Below are positions 8,532 through 17,376 of a stretch of 43,567 bases of DNA, piece by piece (position 1 is the first letter of the stretch; each line of letters starts with the position of its first letter). The notes under the pieces are model-generated. The model did no database searches and was not told the DNA's origin. It worked only from the letters and a program-made list of their open reading frames with translations. The translations under genes and the position numbers were made by a program. Source of the DNA: DAOUVR01 sp034430535 (GTDB taxonomy: Bacteria > Chloroflexota > Dehalococcoidia > E44-bin15); contig CAYUCL010000015.1 in assembly GCA_964443325.1 (NCBI GenBank), forward strand, positions 1 through 43,567. Direction: 5' to 3'.

Positions 8532-8768
8532 ATGGAGGATTGGAAAGAGCGCATCTTTATAGACCCGAATGTCTGCCATGGCAAGCCTTGCATTAAGGGG
8601 ACGCGCATTTGGATATCCTTGATAGTGGACAATCTGGCTGCTGGTTCCAGCGAGGAGGAGATCCTGGAGGCATATCCTTCGCTATGCCAAGAGGACATAC
8701 GTGCAGCACTGGCCTTCGCTGCTGAAATGACAAGAGAACGGTATGTTGACATTCCTTTGAAGATCTGA
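8532..8768 (+). CDS. DUF433 family antitoxin-like protein
   Basis: 78 residues with the DUF433 signature: RIFIDPNVCHGKPCIKGTRI (7-26), then a segment around EEEILEAYPSLCQEDIRAAL (37-56) that forms a winged or homeodomain-like helix-turn-helix in relatives. DUF433 proteins are typically the DNA-binding antitoxin half of pairs with DUF5615 PIN-like proteins. The stop codon TGA overlaps the ATG of the next gene by one base, the tight coupling usual for such pairs. Ribosome binding site AAGGAGG lies ten bases upstream. It probably represses its own promoter through the palindrome at 8492-8520. Confidence 0.9.
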   Translation: MEDWKERIFIDPNVCHGKPCIKGTRIWISLIVDNLAAGSSEEEILEAYPSLCQEDIRAALAFAAEMTRERYVDIPLKI

Positions 8769-9136
8769 TGAGGATTAAGCTGGACGAGAATGTAGACGAG
8801 CGCCTTGCTGTGCTCCTCAGAGATGCGGGGCATGATGCCAATACAATTAGAGAGCAGGGCCTACATGGAACGGAAGACAAAGCTCTCTACGAGATCTGCA
8901 AGAGGGAAGACCGCCTTATGGTGACGCTTGACCTGGATTATTCGAATATAATCCGCTTCCCTCCCGAAGGAACTCCGGGTCTTATTGTACTGCGCGGACC
9001 GAACCAGCTTTTCTGCACCATGCGGATTCTTATGGAAACATTGATTGATGCCCTCGCCAGGGAATTGCCTGCTGGCAAGCTGTGGATTGTGGAGCCAGGT
9101 CGCCTTCGTATTCATGAGGAGGCGGATAGTGAATAA
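8768..9136 (+). CDS. DUF5615 PIN-like toxin protein
   Basis: 122 residues of the DUF5615 PIN-like family, presumed RNases: MRIKLDENVDERLAVLLRDAG at the start holds the first conserved acidic pair (Asp6, Glu7), and the second acidic cluster is in MVTLDLDYSNI (Asp55 and Asp57 region), consistent with metal-dependent nuclease sites of the PIN fold. Start overlaps the DUF433 stop by one base (TGATG). The target is unknown; PIN toxins commonly cut tRNA or mRNA. The gene pair is a stand-alone module between two direct repeats. Confidence 0.9.
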   Translation: MRIKLDENVDERLAVLLRDAGHDANTIREQGLHGTEDKALYEICKREDRLMVTLDLDYSNIIRFPPEGTPGLIVLRGPNQLFCTMRILMETLIDALARELPAGKLWIVEPGRLRIHEEADSE

Positions 9137-9510
9137 TCACTAATGGTAGATTGAAGTATGCCAAAGATTGAAATCACAAGGACCGAAACCCTGCCGACAA
9201 GAAGTATAACACACTGATCCCAGTCTGGGTAACATGCCAGTTGACCAAAAAGAGAGCATCTGCGGTTGAGCAAACCGCTACATTGTGTAAGAATTGCAAT
9301 AACAAATGGCGATTGGCTCTTCGCGAGAGATACGAGGGTATTTGCTGTAATGTGTCGTTCTTACGAGTTGGCATAGCCCTCCCTTGACAGTGATATCTAA
9401 ACAGCGATAACCTATAAATCTTGGTGTTTGGTTAGCGTTACCTTTATCTACTATGATGCCTGCAATTAGGAGATACATTTCGTTATAATAGGCATGAGGA
9501 TAGTGGAAGT
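9137..9510. other. Intergenic gap holding repeat copy 2 and a -10 box
   Basis: 374 bases between the toxin gene and the small membrane protein gene. It holds the second direct repeat (9190-9255) and a consensus -10 hexamer TATAAT at 9484-9489, about 20 bases before the next start codon. No gene is seen in it. Confidence 0.55.
9190..9255 (+). repeat. Direct repeat, copy 2 (right of toxin-antitoxin pair)
   Basis: About 66 bases beginning CCTGCCGACAAGAAGTATAA, in the same orientation as the copy at 8415-8480 and offset from it by 775 bases. After the repeat both copies also share a short AACCGCT about 20-30 bases further on, so the original duplication may have been longer. Confidence 0.85.
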
Positions 9511-9801
9511 ATGGGCTCTATAATTATCTTGTTCATTGTACTATTCATTGTTGGTATCATACTGGCGTTTGGTCTCTTAATAGTCCTCACACCTGCAGGC
9601 TTGTGGGCCGAGCGGAAGTATAAAAAGGACGCTTACCGACTTCTAGATAAAGCCAGGCCTAGCTCCAAAGACATTCAGCGAAATATCAAAGGGCTGTCTC
9701 CATTTCAGGACGCAGAAGCAAGAGAACTAGTCAAACGCCTCTTCGATAAGCGAGAACGAATCAGGATAATAAGAAAGAAAACCAGAGGCTTTACACCATG
9801 A
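9511..9801 (+). CDS. Small single-pass membrane protein of unknown function
   Basis: 96 residues. Residues 3-28 are strongly hydrophobic (IIILFIVLFIVGIILAFGLL), a membrane-spanning helix, followed by LTPAGLWAERKYKKDAYRLL and a basic, helical cytoplasmic tail rich in Lys and Arg. I do not recognise the family. A -10 hexamer (9484-9489) stands about 20 bases before the ATG; the ribosome binding site is weak (GTGGAAG). It lies alone between the toxin-antitoxin module and a convergent carboxylesterase gene, so context says nothing about its role. Confidence 0.6.
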   Translation: MGSIIILFIVLFIVGIILAFGLLIVLTPAGLWAERKYKKDAYRLLDKARPSSKDIQRNIKGLSPFQDAEARELVKRLFDKRERIRIIRKKTRGFTP

Positions 9802-9832
9802 ACGCCAATCACCCCCGACTCCACCCAGTGCA

Positions 9833-11389
9833 CTACCCGATTGAAAGCGACCCACTGACCGCACTCGGGATTAAGTCCCAGGCGCGGCGCTCCTCATCGT
9901 ACGGTGCTTGTTCCACATAGCACTCTTCCCCAAGGATCATAGTTTCCCTGTGGTCACCATAAGGTGGCCATGTCCCCAAGCTTTCACAGCTTGGGTCGCC
10001 ACTGTGGGCGAACGCTAGCCAGGCGTCCTGGATGTGCTCAGCAAGAGCATCAGCCGCCGGTCCTGTACCCGAGAATCTCTCTTCGTATGCGCCGAATAGG
10101 AAACCCACTTCCAGCGCGTGGCAAGCACCCAAGGCACCGCCAAGCATTGGTGACCGCCAGGTGAATAGGTAGTTGTAGGCGGACTGCTTATGGCGCTGCT
10201 GAGCCTCGGCAAGATGAATAGCCGGTATCCTAAATACTATGTCGGTCATGATTGCCATAAATAGCTCGGCAGGGGTGGTTGGCGCGCCGCGTTCGGCCCG
10301 TGCCTCTCGGTAGCTCTCTAACAGGCCCTCTACACTCTCACCAGGCATTAGCTGCTGACAGCGCCGTAGCAGACCGGCCTCGTCCAGCTTTGGTAGCTCC
10401 TGGTCCATCAGGCTAAGCGATTTCCACTCCTCAAGTGTCGAACCCACTATGATAGGGATCTTATCCGCTGAGTCATCCCTGATAGCATCGAGCGGCAGCG
10501 CAGGAAGTATTGCTCCGTCTATCACCGGTTGCAGTGGCATGCCTATCCTCAGGTTTGACATCATCATTTTGAGTGTTAGCTCCTGTTGAGCAGCCAGCAG
10601 TCGCTCCACCGGGAGCGAACGTAGAGCATCAACATCACTTGTGTTCAAACCAAGTATTTCAAGTAATTGCTCCACAACCTGCACCGCTCCATCCAGTGGC
10701 ATTGCTGTATTGGCAGCACCGCTCTGCGGAATCGCCTTATGAAATAGCCCCTGCGCCCTGGGCGTGGCAAGAAGGCAACCGACACTCATGCCGCCTGCCG
10801 ACTCACCGAAGATGGTCACATTCTCAGGGTCGCCGCCAAATGCCGTGATGTTATCGCGCACCCACTCCAGTGCAGCGATCTGATCCAGCAGGCCCTCATT
10901 ACCCGTTGCTGGAATCCTGCCTCCGGTGACCTCGTTCAGGTTCAGGAAGCCGAGTGAACCAAGCCGGTAGTTGATTGTCACGACTACAACGTTGCCCCGT
11001 GCTGCCAGTCTGCTCCCTTTGTACACCGGCTGCGAGCCGGAACCACCAGTGAAGCCACCACCGTGAATCCAGAAGAGCACTGGTCGGCATGCATCGTCGA
11101 GGCCGGGAGTCCATACATTCAGATACAGGCAGTCTTCGCTCTGAGGTTCCTCTACACCTAATTCCATGAAGATACCCTGTTGAGCCATGTTTTGAGGTGC
11201 AGTGGTAGCGTACGACTGTGCCTGGCGCACACCACTCCAAGGCTCTACAGGCTGCGGAGGAAGCCAGCGCCGCCCTCCGACAGGCGGAGCAGCATAAGGT
11301 ATACCCTTGAAAACGTACAAGCCACGCCGTTGGTAACCCTCTATCTTCCCGGCGTTCGTCTCTACAGTAGTCTCCACGGATGTGCTCAT
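9833..11389 (-). CDS. Type B carboxylesterase/lipase family alpha/beta hydrolase
   Basis: A 518-residue serine hydrolase of the carboxylesterase type B family. It shows the N-terminal motif FKGIPYAAPPVG (27-38), the EDCLYLNVW motif (85-93), the oxyanion hole HGGGF (109-113), the nucleophile elbow GESAGG with Ser197, the acid in the GSTLEEW segment (Glu320 or Glu321), and the catalytic His424 in ACHALEVGF. Length matches the family (about 500-550). No signal peptide is visible, so it is probably cytoplasmic and would hydrolyse small esters or amides. ATG has AAAGGAG six bases upstream. It is monocistronic; the next gene upstream lies 300 bases away. Substrate is not inferable. Confidence 0.94.
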   Translation of the reverse strand: MSTSVETTVETNAGKIEGYQRRGLYVFKGIPYAAPPVGGRRWLPPQPVEPWSGVRQAQSYATTAPQNMAQQGIFMELGVEEPQSEDCLYLNVWTPGLDDACRPVLFWIHGGGFTGGSGSQPVYKGSRLAARGNVVVVTINYRLGSLGFLNLNEVTGGRIPATGNEGLLDQIAALEWVRDNITAFGGDPENVTIFGESAGGMSVGCLLATPRAQGLFHKAIPQSGAANTAMPLDGAVQVVEQLLEILGLNTSDVDALRSLPVERLLAAQQELTLKMMMSNLRIGMPLQPVIDGAILPALPLDAIRDDSADKIPIIVGSTLEEWKSLSLMDQELPKLDEAGLLRRCQQLMPGESVEGLLESYREARAERGAPTTPAELFMAIMTDIVFRIPAIHLAEAQQRHKQSAYNYLFTWRSPMLGGALGACHALEVGFLFGAYEERFSGTGPAADALAEHIQDAWLAFAHSGDPSCESLGTWPPYGDHRETMILGEECYVEQAPYDEERRAWDLIPSAVSGSLSIG

Positions 11390-11689
11390 GTCATGCTCCT
11401 TTCCCCGTCATCATACGGCAACGCGTGGCATCTTCATAACTGCCCAACGTTTTCGTGGGCATATCCTAGCTTTGTTTGCCGTGATAGTCGAAGTCGCTGG
11501 TCTTCATCGCATAGTTCACAGACTCAGCCCCTTTGCGACTACTCAACCGTCGCTCACCTTATTCTTCCAGTTTCGGTTCGGTCCTCGCAGTTTGAAATTC
11601 TGGAAACCTTTAAGACAGTTCTGGCAACCATCGTGGAAACGGGCTTCTCCGGCGGGCCTGCGAGAATTCCTTCTGGAACGGGAGAAACA
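11390..11689. other. Intergenic gap holding hairpin repeat copy 1
   Basis: 300 bases between the carboxylesterase start and the methyltransferase stop. It contains the 70-base repeat described at 11412-11482. The rest shows no coding frame with family features. Confidence 0.55.
11412..11482 (+). repeat. 70-nt hairpin repeat, copy 1
   Basis: Shares about nine tenths of its bases with 12876-12946 in the same orientation, starting at ACGCGTGGCATCTTCATAAC. Its centre holds the inverted repeat GCCCA (11442-11446) and TGGGC (11456-11460), a short hairpin in either strand. The two copies bracket the methyltransferase gene. Confidence 0.85.
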
Positions 11690-12718
11690 TCATTTCTTCT
11701 TAGTTGCGATGACTAGGGTCGTTGCTCCCCGAATCCTGTGCTCGACCACATTGTCAAACCCGCCATCCCTCAACCAGCTATCAAATTCGGAAAGGGTATA
11801 GGTATCCCCACCTCTGCTAACGATTAGCATATAGACTGCAAAGATAAGAGCCCTTCTCGGCTTGGACCTTTCTTCATCAGGAACAAGGTCATTAATGACC
11901 AGGGTACCTCCAGGCTTAAGGGCCTTACATATTTTGCTCAGGATCGCCTTATTGGTTTCTGGATCGAAAGCCTGCAAGATATTGCTGGCAATGGCAATAT
12001 CGAATTCCTCTTCGCCGTAATCGATGCTCAATATATCACCAGGCTTATAGGTGACACGATCGGCTACACCCATATCGCGGGCAACTTCTTGTGCGACCCT
12101 TAGCACATTTCGCCAGTCGATGTCAGTAACGGTTGCCTTGCGATCGCGCTGCAGCAAGACATAACCGTAAACCCCAGAGCCGCACGCCAGATCCAATACC
12201 CTGACCCCGGGTTCCAGTTTGCTACCAATTCCCAAAACGTCAGCGATAACGGAGGCCGTAGCCAATCCTGCCGGTGTTAAACCTATGGCCACATCCTCCC
12301 ACGCTTCTGAGTGAGCGCCGTATACATCTACAATCGCTGAGCCTTTCTTCACTGCTTCGGCAATCCTGCCAAAGGCCTCCCAGTCTCTTAAGGTAGTAAA
12401 GAGAGCATATCCCATGTAGGAATCTTTGCCCTTCACCAGAAATTGCTCTGCTGTTGGTGTCAGGAGATACTTACCCTCTGCCTTCGAGACTGTTCCAAGT
12501 GCACAAAGGCCATTGAGTAGAATCCGGACGCCACGCTCACTTGATTCAATCGAGGAAGCCACTTTCTCAACCGTGTCATTGCCCGCTGCGATCTCCGTGA
12601 AAACATCCAGTTCAATCCCAGCTTTCAAAATAGCCGATACCCAGAAAGAACCGGCCATATCAAGGATCTCCTCAAGGCGCACAGGGCCCTCAGAGCCTGA
12701 CACATTCCATTTCACCAT
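11690..12718 (-). CDS. SAM-dependent O-methyltransferase-like protein with dimerisation domain
   Basis: 342 residues of the plant/bacterial O-methyltransferase type: an N-terminal winged-helix dimerisation domain (about 15-100; FWVSAILKAGIELDVF then a helix-turn-helix-like segment and YLLTPTAEQFL), followed by a Rossmann methyltransferase domain. Motif I is VLDLACGSGVYG (174-185); the acidic SAM ribose ligand region is TVTDIDW (197-202), and motif around ILQAFDPE plus LKPGGTLVINDLV completes the fold. Relatives methylate hydroxyl groups of carotenoids, quinones or antibiotics, or carry out other transfers; the substrate is unknown. GGAGG stands seven bases before the ATG. It sits alone between two copies of a hairpin repeat. 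Confidence 0.88.
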   Translation of the reverse strand: MVKWNVSGSEGPVRLEEILDMAGSFWVSAILKAGIELDVFTEIAAGNDTVEKVASSIESSERGVRILLNGLCALGTVSKAEGKYLLTPTAEQFLVKGKDSYMGYALFTTLRDWEAFGRIAEAVKKGSAIVDVYGAHSEAWEDVAIGLTPAGLATASVIADVLGIGSKLEPGVRVLDLACGSGVYGYVLLQRDRKATVTDIDWRNVLRVAQEVARDMGVADRVTYKPGDILSIDYGEEEFDIAIASNILQAFDPETNKAILSKICKALKPGGTLVINDLVPDEERSKPRRALIFAVYMLIVSRGGDTYTLSEFDSWLRDGGFDNVVEHRIRGATTLVIATKKK

Positions 12719-12757
12719 TACAAACCTCCGCAGACTCCCAATCGAGATCTCTGGTGT

Positions 12758-12880
12758 TCACAGATTGCCCCGATGAAACCTATAGTACCAGTTCATGTTG
12801 GCTATCGCCTTAGCCGCCCGATCCAGATTCGGGTAGATCGTTACCTCGGCATCAGAGAGCTTCCTTTCCCTGCCTTCATA
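12758..12880 (-). pseudogene. C-terminal stump resembling ADP-forming acyl-CoA synthetase
   Basis: About 35 codons ending at TGA (12758-12760). The readable part includes AEVTIYPNLDRAAKAIANM and a YYRF segment near the end. This pattern (Y/F-P-x-x-x-R-A-A-K-A-L then an aromatic tail) is the usual end of the large NDP-forming acyl-CoA synthetases. Upstream of residue LLYEGRERK the frame runs into the 70-base hairpin repeat, so the body of the gene is gone and the break coincides with the repeat. The assignment rests on a short segment. Confidence 0.45.
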
Positions 12881-12946
12881 CAGTAACGCGTGGCATCTTC
12901 ATAACTGCCCAACTTTTTGGTGGGCATATCCTAGCTTTATTTGCCG
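12876..12946 (+). repeat. 70-nt hairpin repeat, copy 2
   Basis: Second copy of the repeat at 11412-11482, offset 1464 bases, same orientation. The central hairpin is TGCCCA (12906-12911) and TGGGCA (12920-12925). Its left edge is the point where the acyl-CoA synthetase-like stump loses similarity. Confidence 0.85.
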
Positions 12947-13224
12947 CGAAGGTCAATTGTCCTGCCTGGACCCCTATCTTGAGTTTCACGAGAGTAGTTG
13001 TGACATCCGATCCATGAAGCCAAAGTCTACGTGCCCCAACGTACCCAATGGAAATGCTTTCCCAGTGGGTGGTTCGGTTCGAGGGTGCGCGCAGCCAAGA
13101 ATACGGTAAAAATTCGATCCCAAAGTCATAGAGTACAGTCAAGAGGGACTATCAGATAGCTATGTCGGCGTCGCTTAATACACACAAATGTAGAGATGAT
13201 TTAATCTGAACATAGCTGGCCAAA
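12947..13224. other. Intergenic gap, no gene seen
   Basis: Together with the stump and repeat to its left this forms a 506-base space between the methyltransferase and the FMN enzyme genes. I see no coding frame with family features and no clear promoter. Confidence 0.5.
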
Positions 13225-14160
13225 TTACACAATAATTCCTTTATGGGCACTAGCAGGGTCCTTTACTCCAGTCATAGTCATGGTTCTTTTTAATTCATCT
13301 GCCATTTCCGTTATAATCGTCTTTACCCCTTCTTCGCCATCTGCAGCCAGGCCATAGAGTATGGGTCTTCCCAACCCTATTGCTTGAGCCCCAAACGCCA
13401 GCCCCTTCAAGACGTCTGTTCCCCGTCGGAATCCCCCGTCAACGATAATGGGGATTTTGTTTGCTATTACCTTAACAATTTCATCCATCATGTCTAGAGG
13501 ATGGGGAAGATAGTCGATAGTATGAGCCCCGTGGCTAGATACTACTATTACGTCCGCACCTACTTCCAGCGCCTTTTCTGCATCCCAGGAACTCAATATC
13601 CCTTTTAAAATCAGGGGCCTGCTTACTTTTTGCTTGACCTCCTTGAGCTCGTCCACTGACATAGGGGAACAACCTCTCACTCTTCTTGTGCCCAGGCCAG
13701 CATCCACTTCTATCCCCACCCAGGTAACGCCAGCGTCCTCTGCTTGTGATATCATTCTCATCACTATGCTTCTGTCAGCAAAAGGTTTGATGGTCTGTAT
13801 CAACGGGACGCCAACTTCCACAAGTTCTCTGAGGTTGGAGGGAATCGGCGTACCTAATGACATCATGGAGCCTGCCTTTTTCAAAGCTCGGGCAACCTTG
13901 AGCAGCCCGTCCTCCTCAATTTGAGGAATTGGTACAGTCATAGAAGACATGATTATCGGAACCTCAAGCTCTACATCAAGCAGTCGGGTTCTAGTGGTTG
14001 CTTCAACTGAGTTTATGGCCCTCTGACGAAACATATAGCTTTTGAAGATTTCTTCATTATGTCTTAGTACAAATCCGGTTCCCACACCTTCCAGGTTATA
14101 AGTCAGCCCCTTGGCTTCCATAACCTCCGCACCCTTTTGGTAGATCTCATCAAGTGTCAT
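13225..14160 (-). CDS. FMN-dependent alpha-hydroxy-acid dehydrogenase family protein
   Basis: 311 residues of the TIM-barrel FMN family that includes glycolate oxidase, lactate dehydrogenase (LldD) and lactate oxidase. Conserved parts: PIIMSSMTVP (68-77), PLILKGI with the FMN-binding Lys186, SSHGAH with the catalytic base His210, and the phosphate loop DGGFRRGTDVLKGLAFGA (241-258) followed by GLGRPILYG. In characterised members the His is followed by G-G/A-R, whose Arg binds the substrate carboxylate; here that residue is His213. So a simple 2-hydroxy acid may not be the substrate, and type 2 isopentenyl diphosphate isomerase-like or other roles are possible. It is somewhat short at the N terminus (family about 350-390). 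Single gene, upstream of a co-directional penicillin acylase gene 157 bases away. Confidence 0.88.
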   Translation of the reverse strand: MTLDEIYQKGAEVMEAKGLTYNLEGVGTGFVLRHNEEIFKSYMFRQRAINSVEATTRTRLLDVELEVPIIMSSMTVPIPQIEEDGLLKVARALKKAGSMMSLGTPIPSNLRELVEVGVPLIQTIKPFADRSIVMRMISQAEDAGVTWVGIEVDAGLGTRRVRGCSPMSVDELKEVKQKVSRPLILKGILSSWDAEKALEVGADVIVVSSHGAHTIDYLPHPLDMMDEIVKVIANKIPIIVDGGFRRGTDVLKGLAFGAQAIGLGRPILYGLAADGEEGVKTIITEMADELKRTMTMTGVKDPASAHKGIIV

Positions 14161-14317
14161 GGCTTCCCCCTTTATGCTCGCTCTAGCTCCCGAGTAGATT
14201 CTTTGCCTTACAGCCTCTCTTACATATCCCTATCGTGCGTAGTGCGGTGATCGGTGTATGCGGTTGTGGAACCACAGAAAAGAGGCTGTTACCTCAGATT
14301 GTCCACGTCTTGCGCCC

Positions 14318-16894
14318 TCACTCGCCCGGCTGCAGGATGAGCCTTTCAACGGCAGCCGACTCTACCTGTTCCTTTGCCCACAGCATAGGGTAGTATTCCA
14401 CGTTGCGCCAAAGGTCAATCATATCGGCATAGTGCGGGCTATAGGGATGACCGCTCTGGCCTGTGGTGTGAACGGTGACGCTCCGCGTCAGGTCGGCCAG
14501 GTCGACGATCATGCGCATCGAGGGCAACCCCAATACGTCGAAGTCCCCGGATGCCACGCTCCACAGGGTGTTGTTCACAGTGGACGTGCTACCGCCAACG
14601 GCGAATGGACCGCGATTGACCATGTTCTCGATCAGACCGATGCCGCTTAGTCCCAGCGGGTAGCTGACAAAGGTCGCAGTATGCAGGTCGCCCCACCTCC
14701 ATTCATTGCGATCTTCACCAAGCGCAGCAACCGTGTTGGCATAACCCTCGCTGAACGAGCGAAGCAGAATGTCGTCGCGCGATTCGACCACATCCTCCGT
14801 TTCGATGTCATCCCACCATGCATTGTTGGGTTCTTGCATCAGCAAGGATGTAGCCCATATATCCCTATCACTACCATACGCTTCGATGTCCTCACCTAAC
14901 TGGTCGCTATACAGGTTGTCTATCAGGCTGGCCCAGAACTGAGCATATAGCGCCGCTCGCTGGCTATCCATATTGCACTGGTAGTCCCATTCCAGCAGCC
15001 AGTCGCGGGCTTCAGCCAGCTCAGCATCGCCAAACTGAAGGTTGGCAAGGTAGGGCATTATTTCTTCAGCGCTGATTAGCTTGTTGTCGCCCTGAATAGC
15101 TTGGAAAGTGGCGACAGTGTGTGGTGCCTTCTCTTTTAATAATTCGACAATCCGTTGAGCGCGATAGCCATAGTTCCACTCCTGGCTGATTACGTAGTTT
15201 GGCCCCTCGCCTAATTCCTGCGCTAGCTGGTCATAGTATTCCAGTGGAACGAGCGCCTGGTTTGCCGTGGCGATATATCCTTGTTTTGGATTTAGGACGC
15301 GTGGCAGGCTGTCATATGGGATAAATCCCTGCCATTCAAACTCGTCCGTCCAGCCGGGAACGGGCACCAGCCCGCTGTGATCTGCGGCACGAATGGGAAT
15401 GCGACCGGGCGTCTGATAGCCGATATTGCCTTCCACGTCTGCATAGACGAAGTTCTGTGAAGGAACATCCCAATACTGCAGCGCATCTCGGAATTCCTCC
15501 CAGTTCGTTGCTTCATTGAGCTTGAGAATGGCCCGGCATATTGTGCCTGGGTCCAGACCTGTCCAGCGTGCCGCCAGCGGGTCCTCATCGTTGAAACCGA
15601 GGATCTCACCGGTTTCCTCATCTACCTCATTATCGTTGATGATTGGCCCCAGGTGTGTCTCGCGAACCTGAATGGTGATTGGCTCTGCGCCGCCTCCGAA
15701 GCTGATGGTTTCCTCATGGACGGTCATATCGCGCCACTCACCGTTCCACTCATACTGAAGTGGATTGTCGGGATTGACACGAATCTGATACAAGTCCAAG
15801 ACATCGGGGCCCACGTTGGTGACCCCCCAGGCGATATCGTTGTTGTGGCCGATGATAACCGCCGGTGAGGCTGAAAAGGCAAAGCCTGCCATGTCGAGAG
15901 ATGGTTCGCCGCCGGCGGGATGGCAATGTAGGCCGACCTGGTACCAGATAGAGGGCATCTGGATGCCCAGGTGCGGGTCATTGGCCAGCAGTGGCATACC
16001 GCTCTCGGTCATGTTACCGCTGACCACCCAGTTGTTGCTGCCGATGCCTCGGCCATCGCCGAAGCATAGATTCATATCAGGCAAGCCACTGCCAGCAAGC
16101 AGCGTATCCACGCCAGCAACCTTGGCCGTATTGTCACCGTGAGCACTCCCGGTTGAACCCGCCATGGACAGGTCTTCTGGCTGGATGATGGTTGGCTTTT
16201 CGCCGTAGGGCCATGGAGGTGTCATCCACTGATCGGTCATTTCCTCGCCGAGGAGCTCGTAGAGGGTGGAGCGGTTCTTTTCCCCACTTGTGCCGGGGCC
16301 CAGGTCCCACGCCAGCACCTTGGAAAACACCAGCGTGTCAACGGGCGTCCACGGTTCGATTTCGATATCAATGCCGGTCAATTTCAGCGCACTGTATTCC
16401 AGAGCGAGATCGCCGGTGTTACGATTCATTATGTAGGCGTTGACGCCATCGGCAAAAGCCTGCAAGTAAGCCATGGTCTCGCTGTCATAGCTGCTTGCCT
16501 CCTCTTCCGCCACATGCCGCCAGCCAAGAGTGCGGATGAAGATGTCTGTGGCGAGCAGGTCATCGTTTTTGCCGGTCAGTTCCTCGATTGTGCCGCTCCC
16601 AGCGTGCCGGAAGAACTCCATCTGCCACCAGCGATCTTGCGCTTGTGTGTATCCCTGAGCAAACAGCAGGTCATGCATGTTGCTGGCGTAGATGTGCGGG
16701 ATGCCCCACTCATCGCGCAGGATTTCCACGCTGTCGCTCAATCCGGTGACTATGACTTCCCCCTCATGTTGTGGCAGCGGCCCCCTGGTCAGATCGTAGA
16801 AGAAGAGGTAACCACCGACAAGAACAAGTACGACGGCAACCACAATTGCTACTATGACAATTCGAATGACTTTCTTACTGCGAACCACTTGCAT
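14318..16894 (-). CDS. Penicillin acylase family Ntn hydrolase, membrane-anchored precursor
   Basis: 858-residue precursor of the penicillin G acylase / acyl-homoserine-lactone acylase family (N-terminal nucleophile hydrolases). Residues 9-33 are a basic-then-hydrophobic signal or anchor helix, so the enzyme acts outside the membrane. The alpha-chain part contains VEILRDEWGIPHIYA, the spacer ends at GIGSNNWVVSG, where Ser286 becomes the N-terminal nucleophile after autocleavage, and the beta chain follows with LLANDPHLG and the VTNVGPD region. A TTG lies six bases upstream, but the site AAAGGAG is seven bases before the ATG at 16894, so I use the ATG. It hydrolyses amides of an unknown acyl group; quorum signal or beta-lactam side-chain cleavage are both possible. 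Length is typical (750-860). Confidence 0.95.
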   Translation of the reverse strand: MQVVRSKKVIRIVIVAIVVAVVLVLVGGYLFFYDLTRGPLPQHEGEVIVTGLSDSVEILRDEWGIPHIYASNMHDLLFAQGYTQAQDRWWQMEFFRHAGSGTIEELTGKNDDLLATDIFIRTLGWRHVAEEEASSYDSETMAYLQAFADGVNAYIMNRNTGDLALEYSALKLTGIDIEIEPWTPVDTLVFSKVLAWDLGPGTSGEKNRSTLYELLGEEMTDQWMTPPWPYGEKPTIIQPEDLSMAGSTGSAHGDNTAKVAGVDTLLAGSGLPDMNLCFGDGRGIGSNNWVVSGNMTESGMPLLANDPHLGIQMPSIWYQVGLHCHPAGGEPSLDMAGFAFSASPAVIIGHNNDIAWGVTNVGPDVLDLYQIRVNPDNPLQYEWNGEWRDMTVHEETISFGGGAEPITIQVRETHLGPIINDNEVDEETGEILGFNDEDPLAARWTGLDPGTICRAILKLNEATNWEEFRDALQYWDVPSQNFVYADVEGNIGYQTPGRIPIRAADHSGLVPVPGWTDEFEWQGFIPYDSLPRVLNPKQGYIATANQALVPLEYYDQLAQELGEGPNYVISQEWNYGYRAQRIVELLKEKAPHTVATFQAIQGDNKLISAEEIMPYLANLQFGDAELAEARDWLLEWDYQCNMDSQRAALYAQFWASLIDNLYSDQLGEDIEAYGSDRDIWATSLLMQEPNNAWWDDIETEDVVESRDDILLRSFSEGYANTVAALGEDRNEWRWGDLHTATFVSYPLGLSGIGLIENMVNRGPFAVGGSTSTVNNTLWSVASGDFDVLGLPSMRMIVDLADLTRSVTVHTTGQSGHPYSPHYADMIDLWRNVEYYPMLWAKEQVESAAVERLILQPGE

Positions 16895-17376
16895 TACCAA
16901 TCTCCTTTGTCATAGCGCTGACCTTATCGAATAGGGTGCCGAGAATATAAGATGTGAAGACCCGACACCCACCTTTGCGATGCACTCTATTCGGTCCACT
17001 CAAATTTGCGATTGTTGTTTCAATGTAGCATAAGCCAGATAGGCTGTCTAGCTGGGCGAACCTGGAGAAACAAGGTATGGCAGGGAAACCGCGGCCTCAG
17101 ACAGTCGCAGGCGAATTCAACGGGGTGAATCCGTGGGCGATTACGGGGGTCGAATCCATTCAGGGCCACAGCCTCAGCCTGAACGCTCCGCCATTCTGTT
17201 CAGGGGCGATGAGGCTCTGGCATCGTGCATACTAGCTATGGATAAGAGTGGGGAAAATGCGTGGATTAGACGGGAATTGCTGTAAGTTCTGTTGTTTCTT
17301 GACGAACTAATGGCATATTGCATAGTATAAGGAATCTGGAGAGCGTGTTCGAACATAAGAAAAGGAGGATAAGACA
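16895..17376. other. Intergenic gap between divergent genes, promoter at right end
   Basis: About 480 bases between the penicillin acylase start and the nuclease-like gene start, which diverge. The left part should hold the acylase promoter, though none is clear. The right end has a plausible promoter for the plus-strand gene (17299-17328). No coding frame shows family features. Confidence 0.5.
17299..17328 (+). promoter_or_regulatory. Probable sigma-70 promoter
   Basis: TTGACG (17299-17304) and TAGTAT (17323-17328) with an 18-base spacer, about 50 bases upstream of the ATG at 17377. Confidence 0.45.

Noticed and set aside
8764..8770. Frameshift between the DUF433 and DUF5615 genes
   Set aside because: The one-base overlap TGATG is a normal translational coupling junction; both proteins are full length for their families.
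12876..13142. 88-codon minus-strand frame over the second hairpin repeat
   Set aside because: It lies across the repeat and non-coding DNA, has no family features, and no equivalent frame exists at the first repeat copy.
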